Positions 44,594 through 56,339 of a stretch of 64,000 nt of DNA are shown piece by piece. The stretch is from assembly GCA_043228905.1 (NCBI GenBank), contig JBHGNT010000014.1, positions 9,176,001 to 9,240,000 on the forward strand. Direction: 5' to 3'. The translations under genes were made by a program, and so were the position numbers. The notes below the pieces were generated by a model. It was not told the DNA's origin. It saw only the letters and a list, made by a program, of their open reading frames with translations, and made no database searches. Source of the stretch: Azolla caroliniana (Eukaryota; Polypodiophyta). Each line of letters begins with the position of its first letter. Within the stretch, counting starts at the first letter, position 1.

Positions 44594-47500
44594 ATGGATA
44601 GAGGCATGGCTAGCTCGCTTCCGATCGAGAAGCTCGACAGAAACAACTATGTGTCTTGGTTGTACAAGATGCACCAATACCTTCTCGGGCATGGATATTG
44701 GAGCTATGTCGACGGAACAAATGACACAACAGTCGATTTGACACACAAAGACTTCCTGGCTTGGGAATAGTCAGCGAGGAAAGTTCTCTACTGCTTCGCA
44801 TCTTGTGAGGGCGAAAAAATTCTGAGCTATATTCGGGATGCAAAAACGCCGAAGGATGCTTGGGGAAATCTAAAAAAGATTTTCGCTGCAAGCACCATAG
44901 CCAGAAAGCTTCAACTCCGATAGGAGTTGAGCAACTTGCGATAACGTAATTTGTCTATGGCTGATTACACCTCGAAGATCAAAGATATATGCGACTCCTT
45001 AGCCTCCATCGATGTGAATGTCGAGGAAGGTGAGATGGTGCGGATCTATCTCGGGGGATTGGCGTCGAAGTTCGGAGCATTCCAAATTGCTGTGTGCACA
45101 TGGGAGAATATACCGTCGTTTTTTGACCTATAGTCGATGCTCTTTATAGAGGAGAACCACGCGGGTGCGTCGATAGCAAGATGTTGTACACGAAGGGAGA
45201 TAGGCCTTGTAGTCATGGTGGACGAGGCGAGTCGGTGCACAATGGAGGCGGCCGACGGGATCAAGGAAGAAGGCACCAAAGTGATGCCGACAGCAATTCT
45301 GGACCCTCCGGAAACAGGGGGAGTCGAGATGACGAGAACTATCAAGGGAAATCCGTCGTGGAATGCTGGTACTGTGGCAAGAAAGGCCACAAGGAGAGCG
45401 AGTGCTGGAAAAAGCGCGCCAATTCGGAGAAAACCAGATCCGGATCTGGACAAACCGACAAAGGAAATCGGCAGCGATCGCACTACACCGAAGGATCTGA
45501 AAAAGTCGGAAAGGGGGCAACCTTCATGATGAGACACAAAGCGAACTCGATGAAGAGGACCACCCCGAAATCGGACAAGGTGTGGTACGTTGACTCCGGC
45601 GCGTCAAACAACATGACGAGCCATAAGGAGTGGTTCTCATACCTTGAGAAACCAATGCAATCGGGAGTAGTCGCAACAGGAGACGACACTCCGCATCCAA
45701 TTGAGAATGTCGGTGAAGTTCCCCTAAGCCATGTAGGGCAAAAAGGGAAACTCATGAACATGCTACACGTCCCGACAATCACGAAGAATCTGGTGTCGGT
45801 CAAGGAGATCGTCGACCAGGGGATGCAAGTCCGGTTCATGCATCTCGGGTGCTTCATCGAGGAGGAAGGCCAAGTTATTGCGCAATGACGTCGGCACCAC
45901 AATGTTCACAAAAGGACAAATAGTCGAGTCGGACATCAACTTGTGGCACAAGCGGATAGGCCACGTCAACTATCAAAGGCTTTAGGACTTGCAGTCAAAA
46001 CAAGTTGTGTTCGAATTGGCCAAATTTAGTGGCCGGAAGGCCCAAATTTGTGAAGCCTGCTAGCTAGGGAAGCAACCTCGACTTCCTTTCCCCAAAGAGC
46101 ATAACCGGTGCCGGAACAAGCTTGACTTGATACATTCGGATGCTTCCTTTCCCCAAAGAACGTTAGTCTTGGCGGGAGTCGATATTTTGTCTCCTTCATC
46201 GACGACTACACGCAACACACGTGGATCTATCTCATCGAAAAGAAGAGTGAAGTCTTCGATTGTTTCCGGGACCTCAAAAGCTTTGTAGAAAGGGAAACCG
46301 GGAGAAATATCATGTGCCTGTGGTCGGATGGTGGAAAAGAGTACTTTTCCGGCCAATTCAACAGTTATTTGCAACAAATGGGAGTTCAACGTGAATTTAG
46401 TTGCAGGTATACGCCGGAGCAAAACGGCATAGCCAAAAGGAAAAATTGGTCGGTTGTGGAAGCGGCGCGGGCAATGTTGGAAGAAAAGAGCTTGCCCAAG
46501 TTCTATTGGGCCGAAGCGGTACAAACCGCAGTCTACATCCAAAATCGGATCGGAGACAAAGTGTCGGCGCATGAACTGTACTTCGAAAGAGAGCCGAATC
46601 TGCGACACTTGAGAGTCTTCGGTAGCATTGCATATGTGCATGTGCCGAACGAGAAACGGAGGAAGTTGGACGAGAAAGCCGAGAAGTGTATCTTGGTCGG
46701 CTATTTGGATGAACAGAAGGGTTATAAGTGGTATAATCCCCGAATCAAACAAGCTCGCGTGAGCCGCGATGTTGTGTTTGATGAGTGCGGTCTTGGTACT
46801 TGCCTCTGACTTTGGACCTCAACTCCAACTCCAGATCTTCGGACCCGAGTTCTAACGATGAGGTCAGCGAGGCTGAAATGCCTCCGGATGACAACGAAAT
46901 CAAGACCCCCGATGAGAGTCCAATTTCATTTCAGCTAAGTAGACCGAACGAGCGACTGGGTTGGTTTGACCAGTCCGAAGAAAGGCCAGCGAGTAGTGGA
47001 GACTTGGCCGTGCATTCCCCGTGTAGGAAGCCGAGGAGATGGTTTACGTGCAATGAAAAAGGGAAGAAGAAGATGCTGGAGTACGGCACCGATAAGGACG
47101 AGTTAGATCGACGCGAATCTGACTCTAAGAAGAGTGATTACGGGCCTTCGAGAGCGAAGTCCGCGTCGGCCAAGAAAGCCTCAACCTCGGCTAATGAGCA
47201 ATTACGCTGATCTACCCGCCAGAAGAACCTTGTTGTGTAGTTCAAATACAACGAGTACATGGCGCATCACTATGTGTACATGACGCGTGTAGTCGAAGTG
47301 CGTGAGCCGGAGAGCTATGTAGAAGTGACGAAGGATGCAAATTGGCGTGCAGCAATGGAGGAAGAGATGTGCGCATTGGCTGAGAATGAAACCTGGGACC
47401 TGGTTGACGCACCGAAGGGTGTGAAGCCGATGGGATGTAGGTGGGTGTACAAGGTGAAGTACAACACTGACAACTCGGTCAACCGATACAAGCTCCGGTT

Positions 47501-49235
47501 AGTAGCGGAAGGCTACGTGCAGAAGCACGACGTGGACTACGACGAGACCTTCACAACTATCGCGAAGATGACCACCGTGCGTGTTTTGCTAGCTGTAGCA
47601 GCGGCGAATGGGTGGCATTTACATCAGATGGATGTCAAGAATGCGTTCCTGTAAGGCGAGCTTGAGGAACAGGTGTACATGGTACAACCCCCCGGATTTC
47701 ACTCTGGAATGAACACTTCAACAATCTACCGATTGAAGAAGTCCCTTTACGGACTAAAGCAAGCCCCGCGTGCTTGGAATGCAAAAATCACGCAACGATT
47801 TTGTCGGATGGGATTTGCGATGTCCAAATCAGACTCCTTAGTGTTCATTCGGCAAGGTCGACTCGGGCCGGTTAGTATTTTACTTTATGTTGATGACTTG
47901 GTCATCACCAGTGCCGACCAAGGTGAAATTGACCATGTAAAGCTCCAATTCGCGGCATCATTTGACATGAAGGACCTAGGGGACCTTCATTACTTCTTCG
48001 GGATCGAAGTGATTCGTAGCCCCGAAGGCATCCTGATCAACCAACGACATTACGTGCTGGGTAAGTCTATCTCGACTACTTTGGATAGAACCATCAAGCT
48101 TCGCCATGACTCCGTAAAGGTTTGCGACCCGAAGAGGTTCCGACACATTGTCGGAAGCCTCATCTACTTGACTATCACTCGGCCAAACCTCAGTTACCCG
48201 GTCGGAGTGATTAGTCAATTCATGGCACGACCAACCGAGGAGCACCTTCAATGCGCACAACGCGTACTCCAGTACGTCAGTGGCACTAAGGACCGGGGGC
48301 TACTATTTCGAACCGATACTGCTGCGTAGTTAGTCCGCTACACCGATGCTGATTGGGCCGGAAACGCCGACGATTGCCGATCCACATCCGGATTCGCGTT
48401 CTCTCTTGGGAACATTGCGATCACATGGAGTAGCAAGAAGGAACCGATAGTTTCATTGTCGAGCTCCGAAGCTGAGTATAGAGGAGTGGTTGTCGCAACA
48501 TGCGAAGCCATCTGGCTAAAACGACTACTTAAGGATCTGCGGGTGGAGGTGTCTGATCCGACGACGATCTACCGCGCCAACCTCAACAACATCTAGTTAG
48601 CAAAAAACCCTGTCTTCCATTCCCAGACTAAGCACATTGAGGTGCACTACCTCTTTGTTTGCGAGCGTGTCCTCTCCGGTGAAGTCGAACTTTAGTATGT
48701 TCCGACGGATCGGCAGACCGCCGAAATTTTCACCAAGCCCCTTGGTCTCGACAAGTTGCGACAATTCTCGGGTGCGCTTGGGTTGCGACACCTCGATGTG
48801 CCGAACTTGAGGGGGAGAGAAGTCCCGGAAGACCACGAAAGGGAGCAAGAAAGGAGCGGAAGAGACCGTGACGCCGAGTCAAATGACAAATTCAATTTCA
48901 GGTCGGCTGAAGAAGCCCAGGGCGGATCTGCGAAAGAGTCCGAAAGCAGACGTGAGGGAAGTAGCCGAAAGAAAGAGCCGAAGTCAGCCAAGCATGGGGG
49001 AGATGAAGCCAACTCGGATGAGAGCAAAAACCGATCGGAGGAAGCCGATTCGGTTCAGATATTTAATTTGGAGACGTTGAATCAACCGGGGGCCAAGCGT
49101 AAGAAAGGGCTGCGGAAGAGGTGCCAACACCGCGACAGCAAGGGAGTTGAGAAGGGCCGCATGAGAACACAAACCTGGCCGGAAGGGTCGAGGCGCGCGG
49201 AATCGAATAGGTCGAGCAGCGTAGGCAAGGCATGA
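44594..49235 (+). pseudogene. Element A gag-pol with C-terminal charged tail
   Basis: ATG at 44594 (MDRGMASSLP). Gag (UBN2-like, NNYVSWLYKMHQYL) runs from 44600 to about 45350. A zinc knuckle CWYCGKKGHKESEC lies near 45365, protease DSGASNNMTS near 45594, and gag-pre-integrase near 45940-46090. Integrase runs 46160-46800 (FIDDY; a degenerate core near 46325, and an E replaced by K in GIAKRKN). RT runs 47400-48330 with YVDD near 47889 and KQAPRAWN. RNase H is at 48350-48600. The tail (about 48800-49235) is Lys/Glu/Ser-rich. More than ten stops and several frameshifts make it inactive. The tail extends well beyond the usual RNase H end and is shared with the fragments at 505 and 4548. Confidence 0.85.
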
Positions 49236-49288
49236 AGCTAGAAGAAACCGGAGCCGTGACCCAGAAGAACCAGAAGAGCCTCAAGTTG

Positions 49289-49302
49289 AGCTTGAGGGGG
49301 AG
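49289..49302 (+). other. Polypurine tract of element A
   Basis: gcttgagggggag lies directly before the 3' LTR, where plus-strand DNA synthesis would be primed. Confidence 0.7.
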
Positions 49303-49718
49303 TGTTGAGATACAAGCTCAACATTGGCCGGATTGGTTGTGCAAGCCGAGAACCGGATCGGTTGGGACCGATCGGTTAGCCTGGACCGCTGCGCAAACTG
49401 GTGCGCAACGAGAAGCCGCAGCGGTGCGTAAACCGCGAGGCCGTTGGAAAAATATTCCGCATAGGAATATATTTTAGGAGTTAGTGTAGAGCTTAGTTAT
49501 GAGCATTGAAGTACGTGTCAGTACTTCTGTCAGTTTGTATGGACTTGTATAAAAGTGCTCACTGAGCACATTCTATGTACAAACCGAGTATTATTTTTTG
49601 AATAGAGTTGTGTGTTCTCTCTCTCTTTGTCTCGCCCGCGTACTGTGTGTGTGTCCAACTTTCCATTAAACTTGTGTTTTCCTATGTTCTGCTTTCCGTT
49701 GCTTCCGCACGTTGTTCT
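49303..49718 (+). repeat. Element A 3' LTR
   Basis: 416 bp, matching 44063-44498 except for roughly 30 substitutions and a few short gaps (notably a missing gggtgcgcaaacc-type stretch). Followed by the TSD tttca. Confidence 0.85.
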
Positions 49719-49723
49719 TTTCA

Positions 49724-49800
49724 CATTTCATCACATATTTTTCTTGTGACAGCCATAACATGTTTTTAGTCCTATCCCAGACTATATGCATTCCCAAATT
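49724..49800 (-). pseudogene. Copia element F: short RT segment between insertions A and B
   Basis: Minus strand reads LGMHIVWDRTKNMLWLSQEKY, the part of RT after the catalytic core. It links the F pieces at 44057 and 50488 once A and B are removed. Confidence 0.8.
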
Positions 49801-50487
49801 TGTTAGGAAACAGGTCCCTCCGGCTGGGAAGTGAGAAGAACAGTGTTGATGAGCAAACTCTGCTGAGGCCGATAGGCCGAGGCCGAAACCGGATGTGGAG
49901 TACTCGGCAACGGAAGACCCGGTGAGAACCGGATGACGAGTGCCTGACAAGAGCTGGATGGTGAAGGCCCGGTGAAAACCAGATGACGAGTGCCCGACAA
50001 GCGCCGGATGATGCAGGCCCGGTGAGGAGTGCTCACCGGATGAAGGGACATATTCATAAATATGTTTCTGAGAGTCCATCGGGGCTATATTTGTAAGTAG
50101 ACGAAAAGTCATATTAGTATAAATATGACTTAGGGCAAACTTAGTGTAGTGTTGTTGTCATTCTAGTTGGTTGTGATAATTCTGTGCGTAACCGTGTATA
50201 GAGAGAGAGAGAGAGGACGAGGTCGTTGCCTCTGTTGTAACCGACGCCTGTGGCGAAGATAGCAAGCTCGAGGTCGTTGCCTTGGTGCTTTAGTATGTAC
50301 ATTGTGATATAGTGATAGTTTGCAGTCTGTGGGCTGCCGTGGTTTTTTCTCTAGTTTGGGTTTTTCCATGTTAACATCCTGTGTACTCTTCTCTTCACTG
50401 TGTCGTGCGTACCTTACCCGTTTTTTGTGTTTGATCCTAGACTTGGTTGTGGCCGAGCGTTGTGCTTAGGGAGCGTGTATTCCTGTC
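49801..50487 (+). repeat. Solo copia LTR B inserted in element F
   Basis: 687 bp, starts TGTTAGGAAACAGGTCCCTCCGG and ends ...cctgtca. Flanks aaatt and aaaat form an imperfect target duplication. It interrupts F between the RT residues GPAKQI and LGMHI. It has degenerate repeats of about 54 bp (ccggatgacgagtgcc) in its first 250 bp, like the solo LTR at 28088. The family is close to element C. Confidence 0.75.
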
Positions 50488-50961
50488 AAAAATCTGTTTC
50501 GCCGGTCCTAAGTCCTTCATGGCAAAAGATTTGCTCAAAGCTTTCTTCAAGCTTGCAATGTTTTTAGCATTCTGTCCAACAACCAACATATCATCCACAT
50601 ACAACAAAAGAATAAAAAAATCACCTTCATCATACCTCTTCACAAATACACAATGATCGGCTTGTGTTCTGTGGAATCCATGTTCCAACATGAAGAAGTC
50701 AAACTTCTTATACCATTGTCGAGGAGCTTGTTTCAGTCCATACAAGCTCTTCCTCAACCTACATATAAGATTTTCTTTTCATTTCACCTCAAAGCCCTTT
50801 GGCTGCTGCATATAGATTTCCTCTTCCAACTCATCGTGCAAGAATGCTATTTTAACATCCAATTGTTCAATTTCCAGATTCATACTGGTAGCCATACTCA
50901 AAACAGTCTGGATGGAGGTCATCTTCACTACTGGAGCAAAAAATCTCATCAAAATCAACAC
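50488..50961 (-). pseudogene. Copia element F: RT core
   Basis: Minus strand RT: IFAPVVKMTSIQTVL, DVKIAFLHDELEEEIYMQQP, SLYGLKQAPRQWY and catalytic YVDD (near 50596). Broken by a frameshift near 50765. At 50961 element C is inserted in the codon run before FAPVVKM. Confidence 0.85.
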
Positions 50962-50966
50962 CCTTT

Positions 50967-51594
50967 TGTTGGGATTTTCGGTCCCTCCGGATGGGATGTC
51001 CCCGGAGATAAATGACGGCAAGCCCGGTTACGGAGCCGGATGATGAAGACCCCGGTTACGGAGCCGGATGATGAAGACCCCGGTTACGGAGCCGGATGCT
51101 GAAGACCCCGGTTACGGAGCCGGATGACGAATGTACCCGGAGAGAGATCCGGATGCGGGGACATATTTGTGAATATGTTTGCTAAGAGCCCTTGAGGCTA
51201 TATTTGTAAATAGCCCGAAAGTCATATGTGTATAAATATGACTTAGGGCAAACAGTTTATGTTGTCGCTCATTTTGAGAGAGAGAGAGAAAAGTGAGTAG
51301 CCGAGAGAGAGAGAGAGAGAGAGAGAGACGAAGAGGTCGTTGCCTCTGTGTACTACCGCCGCCTGTGGCGAAGACAGTGAGCTCAAGGTTGTTGCCTTGT
51401 AGCTTCACCATTGTACATCTCTGTCTATAGTGATAGTTGGAGTTTGAGGACTCTCGTGGTTTTTCCCCAGTTAGGGTTTTCCACGTAAAACATCCCGTGT
51501 ACTCTTCTCTCTATTGTACTTCGTGCATTTCGTATTTCCTGTTTTCTGAAAGTTGATCCTATTCCTCGGTTGTGGCCGAGCGCTGTTTGCAACA
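50967..51594 (+). repeat. Element C 5' LTR with 28-bp tandem repeats
   Basis: TGTTGGGATTTTCGG...GTTTGCAACA. In U3, about three and a half copies of a 28-bp unit (ggttacggagccggatgatg...) lie at 51022-51125. TATA box tataaata at 51231-51238. (GA)n tracts near 51275-51330. Confidence 0.92.
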
Positions 51595-51596
51595 AG

Positions 51597-51608
51597 TGGT
51601 ATCAGAGC
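51597..51608 (+). other. Primer-binding site of element C (initiator tRNA-Met)
   Basis: TGGTATCAGAGC two bases after the LTR, the standard plant copia site. Confidence 0.9.
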
Positions 51609-51624
51609 ACGGTTAACACAGAAA

Positions 51625-54600
51625 ATGGAAGGCGGCGGTAGTGGGCCTCCGGGCATGATGGTGTTGAACTCACATAACTACGCCGACTGGAAGATAAAGA
51701 TGGAAGACCTTCTCATCGTCCGAGACCTGTATGAACCGATCGACAATGCCGAGATACCCAAGGGGGTAATAGAGTCGGAGTGGAAGCTCCTGAACCGGAA
51801 AGCCGTAGCGACGATCCGGCAATATGTCGATGTAAGCGTTCTACAACATGTGGCGAATGACACAAACGCATATGAGATGTGGAAGAAGCTGTCGGGCCTC
51901 TACGAGAGGAAGAATGCGTTGAACCGGACCTCCCTGATGAGGAAGATAGTGAACCTCAAGTACCGGGACGGCGAGAATATGGTTGAACACGTGAGCACGT
52001 TCATGGGATTCGTGAACCAGCTTGCGGCGATCAAGTTCCCGTTGGAGGATGCAATGCAAGCCATCATTCTGATGTGTACATTGCCGGAAAGCTGGGAGAA
52101 CTTGGTGGTGACTCTCAGCACCTCCTGCACCGAAGATAACTTGTCTCTACAAACGGTAAAGACAAGCATTTTGAACGAAGAAGCGCGTCGGAGAGATAAA
52201 GAACCGGTTTCCGAGCCGAAGATGCTGCTTACCGAATCGGATCGGGGAAGACAATGGAACCGGAGTCCGCAAAGACGGGAGAAGTCGGGGACCCGGTCGC
52301 AGTCAAGAGGAAGGCCCACATGCTTCCACTGTGGGAAGCCGGGGCACTTCCGGAAGAATTGTCGGCATTACCGAAAAGACAACGGAGCCGACGACACCGA
52401 TTCGAAGAAGTCACCGGAGCGAAACGGTGCATACCGGGGAGCCACGGACCGGAGATGTCCGGATCGGCGAGGGCAGGACCGGAAAGGAACGACGGCACTC
52501 GCGGCAAGTGAAGAAGAGATAATGCTCATTACCGAAGAGAGGGAGCTGAACCTTGCCGGTGAAGAGATGACCTGGGTGGTCGATTCCGGAGCGTCGTTCC
52601 ACCTGACCCCGGAGAAGAAATACTTCTCATCCTACACAGCCGGTGAGCACGGCTGTGTCCGGATGGGAAATGAAGGTACATGCCGGATTGCCGGCATAGG
52701 AGATGTGTGGCTGATGACATCAACCGGATGCAAAATGCTGCTGAAGGATGTTCGACACGTTCCGGAGGTTCGATTGAACCTGATTTCGGCCGGGAGGCTA
52801 GACGATGAAGGCTACACGGGTAGCATCCGGAACGGTGTCATGAAGTTCAGCAAAGGGAGCCTGATAGTGGCTCGGGCCCGGAAGGTCAACACACTGTACC
52901 TGATGAATTCCCGGCTATGTCCGGAGGAGCTGAACGTGGCAGCTGACACTGCCGGTGAGCTGTGGCACAAGAGACTGTGCCACATGAGCGAGAAGGGGTT
53001 GAAGAGGCTTGCCGAAGACAACCTGATACCAGTGAAGCATGTGCACCTAGAGAAGTGTACCGACTGTCTGGCCGGTAAGCAAAACCGGACCTCCTTCCAC
53101 TCAAGGCCACCGACGAGACGTAGCGCACCATTGGAGTTGGTGCACACTGACGTGTGTCAGGTAGAAACGAAGTCACATGGCGGAGCCCAGTACTTCGTAA
53201 CATTCATAGATGACCATAGCCGGAAGCTGTGGACGGCACCGTTGAAGACAAAGGACCAAGTATTGTCCGTCTTCAAAGAACTCCACGCGAGAGTGGAAAG
53301 GGAATCCGGTAGGGAGCTGAAAGCGATACGAGCGGATAACGGAGGAGAATACCGGGGGCAGTTCGAGGAGTACTGTCGCTCAAAGGGAATCCGGCTCGAG
53401 TTTACTGTGCCGAAGACGCCGGAACTGAACGGGCTGGCCGAGAGGATGAACCAGACCATAATGGAGAGGGTCCGGAGTATGCTGGCGCATGCGAAATTAC
53501 CCAAGGGGTTTTGGGCTGAGGCAATGTCGACGGCGACATACGTGATAAACAGATCACCCTCAGTACCTTTGGACGGAGACACGCCGTAGAGAGTGTGGAC
53601 CGGTAGGGAAGTATCCTACCGGCATCTGAAGGTGTTCGGGTGTCTCGCATATGTGCATGTGGCAAAGGACCGGAGAGGAAAGCTAGATCCAAAGACCCGG
53701 CCATGCATATTCCTCGGTTACGGCGACGACGAGTTCGGCTACCGAGTATGGGACCCGGTCAACAAGAAGATATTCAGGAGTCGTGATATCATCTTCATGG
53801 AGGACAAGACACTCGCCGACTGGGAGTCAGAGAAGAAGATGAAGAGCTCCAAGTCGACCGGTGAGGATCAACTCTACGAGGAGCAGTCCCGACCGGCAAG
53901 GGACCGGTTAGCACTCGAGGATCCGGCCGAAGACGGTGAAGAAACAGAACCGGCCGAGGAAGATGAAACTGATACCGGAACCGGCCCCGATCCCGAAATG
54001 GATCCGGATGAAGAAGAAACGGAAGAGCCGGTTACCGAAGCTCCGGAACGGAGATATCCTCTAATAGAGAGAAGGGCCCCCCGGAGATTTCCGGAACCAG
54101 AGCACGTGCTGCTAACCGACGAGGGGGAGCCAGAGAGTTTTGAAGAAGCAAAGCTTGACACCCATAGCCGCAGGTGGTTAAGTGCCATGCAGGAGGAGAT
54201 GGATTCCCTGCATGAGAACCACACATATGAACTTGTGGAGTTGCCGAAAGGAAAGCGGGCACTTCGAAACAAGTGGGTGTTCAAGCTGAAACCGGGAGAT
54301 GCCGGAAATCCCCTGAGATACAAAGCCAGGATCGTGGTGAAGGGGTTCCAGCAGAAGAAGGGCGTCGACTTCGACGAAATATTTGCCCCGGTAGTGAAGA
54401 TGACCTCCATCCGGACGGTGCTGAGCATAGCGGCAAGCATGGACCTCGAGGTAGAACAGATGGACGTGAAGACGGCATTCCTTCACGCTGACCTCGAAGA
54501 AGAGATCTACATGCAGCAACCGGAAGGATTCGAGAAGAAAGGGAAGGAGCACCTGGTATGCCGGTTGAAGAAGAGCCTTTACGGACTGAAGCAGGCTCCC

Positions 54601-55698
54601 CGGCAATGGTATCGGAAGTTCGACTCCTTCATGACCGACGAAGGGTACCACAAAACGCAGTCCGATCACTGCGTGTTTGTGAAGAAGTTCGAAGGAGGAG
54701 ACTCTCTAGTACTCCTCCTGTACGTGGACGACATATTGATCGTCGAACGGGACCAGGGCAAGATACGGATGCTGAAGAAAGCACTTCACCGAACCTTCTC
54801 AATGAAGGACCTGGGTCCGGCGAGGCAAATACTAGGGATGCACATCATCCGAGACCGGAAGAAGAAGCAGTTGTGGCTGTCACAGGAGAAGTACATAACA
54901 AAGGTGCTTCACCGGTTCAACATGTCGGAAGCAAGACCGGTCGGATCAACCCTCCCGGCAAACTGCAAGCTGTCCAGCAAGCAAAGCCCCAAGACAAAGG
55001 CTGAGAAAGAGGACATGATGAAAGTACCATATGCCTCTGCCGTCGGAAGCTTGATGTACGCAATGGTGTGTACAAGACCGGACATAGGATATGCAGTCGG
55101 AGTGGTGAGCCGGTACATGAGCAATCCCGGCAAAGAGCACTGGAACGCGGTCAAGTGGATACTCCGATACCTGAAGGGCACGGCAAACGTGTGCCTCCGA
55201 TTCGGCTCCGGTAAGCCCGAACTCGACGGCTTTACCGATTCGGATATGTCGGCTGATGCAGATACCAGCCGGTCCACATCAGGGTATGTGATGACGTATG
55301 CAGGGGGAGCTGTTTCGTGGCAGTCGAGGCTGCAGAAGACGGTTGCGTTGTCAACCACGGAGGCGGAGTACATGGTGGCTGTTGAAGCCGGCAAGGAAAT
55401 AATATGGATGAAGGACTTCATTAGAGAGCTCGGTATCCGGCAAGAGGAGTACCGACTCTACTGCGACAGTCAGAGTGCCATCCACCTTGCGAAGAACGCG
55501 GCCTATCACTCCCGGACGAAGCACATCCAGCGAAGATATCACTGGATCCGGGAAAGGATAGAAGACCAGGAGTTCGTGCTGACGAAGATCCACACGGATG
55601 AGAACGGCTCAGATATGCTGACCAAAGTGCTCACACCCGACAAGTTGGAAGCATGCCGGAAGAGGATCGGATTGGAGAGACATCCCATGCCGAAGTGA
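51625..55698 (+). pseudogene. Element C gag-pol polyprotein, one TAG stop
   Basis: The frame is open from the ATG at 51625 (MEGGGSGPPG) to the stop at 55698 except for TAG at 53587-53589. Gag with UBN2-like DWKIKMEDLL; zinc knuckle CFHCGKPGHFRKNC at 52321; protease DSGASFHLTP near 52582; gag-pre-integrase 52960-53110 (LWHKRLCHMS). Integrase: D in HTDVC (53144), D in RADNGGEY (53335), E in GLAERMN (53437). After the stop: integrase end (HLKVFGCLAYVHV), acidic linker 53870-54120, RT 54240-54900 with YVDD (54721), RNase H 55200-55640. The TAG falls in TP.RVWTG, where related proteins have an acidic residue or Gln. The frame is the same on both sides, so this is a point change, not a frameshift. 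Upstream of 51625 the frame is open to 51553, but that part overlaps the LTR. Confidence 0.92.
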
Positions 55699-55708
55699 AG
55701 GGGGAGTT
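55697..55708 (+). other. Polypurine tract of element C
   Basis: tgaagggggagtt immediately before the 3' LTR; its start overlaps the gag-pol stop codon. Confidence 0.8.
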
Positions 55709-56334
55709 TGTTGGGATTTTCGGTCCCTCCGGATGGGATGTCCCCGGAGATAAATGACGGCAAGCCCGGTTACGGAGCCGGATGATGAAGACCCCGGTTA
55801 CGGAGCCGGATGATGAAGACCCCGGTTACGGAGCCGGACGCTGAAGACCCCGGTTACGGAGCCGGATGACGAATGTACCCGGAGAGAGATCCGGATGCGG
55901 GGACATATTTGTGAATATGTTTGCTAAGAGCCCTTGAGGCTATATTTGTAAATAGCCCGAAAGTCATATGTGTATAAATATGACTTAGGGCAAACAGTTT
56001 ATGTTGTTGCTCATTTTGAGAGAGAGAGAGAAAAGTGAGTAGCCGAGAGAGAGAGAGAGAGAGAGAGACGAAGAGGTTGTTGCCTCTGTGTACTGCCGCC
56101 GCCTGTGGCGAAGACAGTGAGCTCAAGGTTGTTGCCTTGTAGCTTCACCATTGTACATCTCTGTCTATAGTGATAGTTGGAGTTTGAGGACTCTCGTGGT
56201 TTTTCCCCAGTTAGGGTTTTCCACGTAAAACATCCCGTGTACTCTTCTCTCTATTGTACTTCGTGCATTTCGTATTTCCTGTTTTCTGAAAGTTGATCCT
56301 ATTCCTCGGTTGTGGCCGAGCGCTGTTTGCAACA
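55709..56334 (+). repeat. Element C 3' LTR
   Basis: 626 bp, nearly identical to 50967-51594, including the 28-bp repeats. Followed by TSD ccttt. Confidence 0.92.
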
Positions 56335-56339
56335 CCTTT

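Larger units (their letters stand above)
44063..49718 (+). mobile_element. Complete Ty1/copia element A
   Basis: 5656 bp, two LTRs (436 and 416 bp), TSD tttca at 44058-44062 and 49719-49723, primer-binding site and polypurine tract present. It sits in the RT region of element F. The LTRs differ at roughly 7% of sites by eye, and the coding region has many stops, so it is an old insertion. The LTR ends read TGTTGAG...GTTGTTCT, so the 3' end lacks the usual CA. Confidence 0.85.
50967..56334 (+). mobile_element. Complete, very young Ty1/copia element C (Tork-like)
   Basis: 5368 bp with LTRs of 628 and 626 bp and a perfect TSD ccttt (50962-50966, 56335-56339). The LTRs differ by about 4 substitutions and a 2-base GA-tract length change, about 0.6%. 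Primer site, polypurine tract and gag-pol are all present. It is inserted in element F in the opposite orientation. Only one nonsense codon is seen in gag-pol. Confidence 0.93.
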
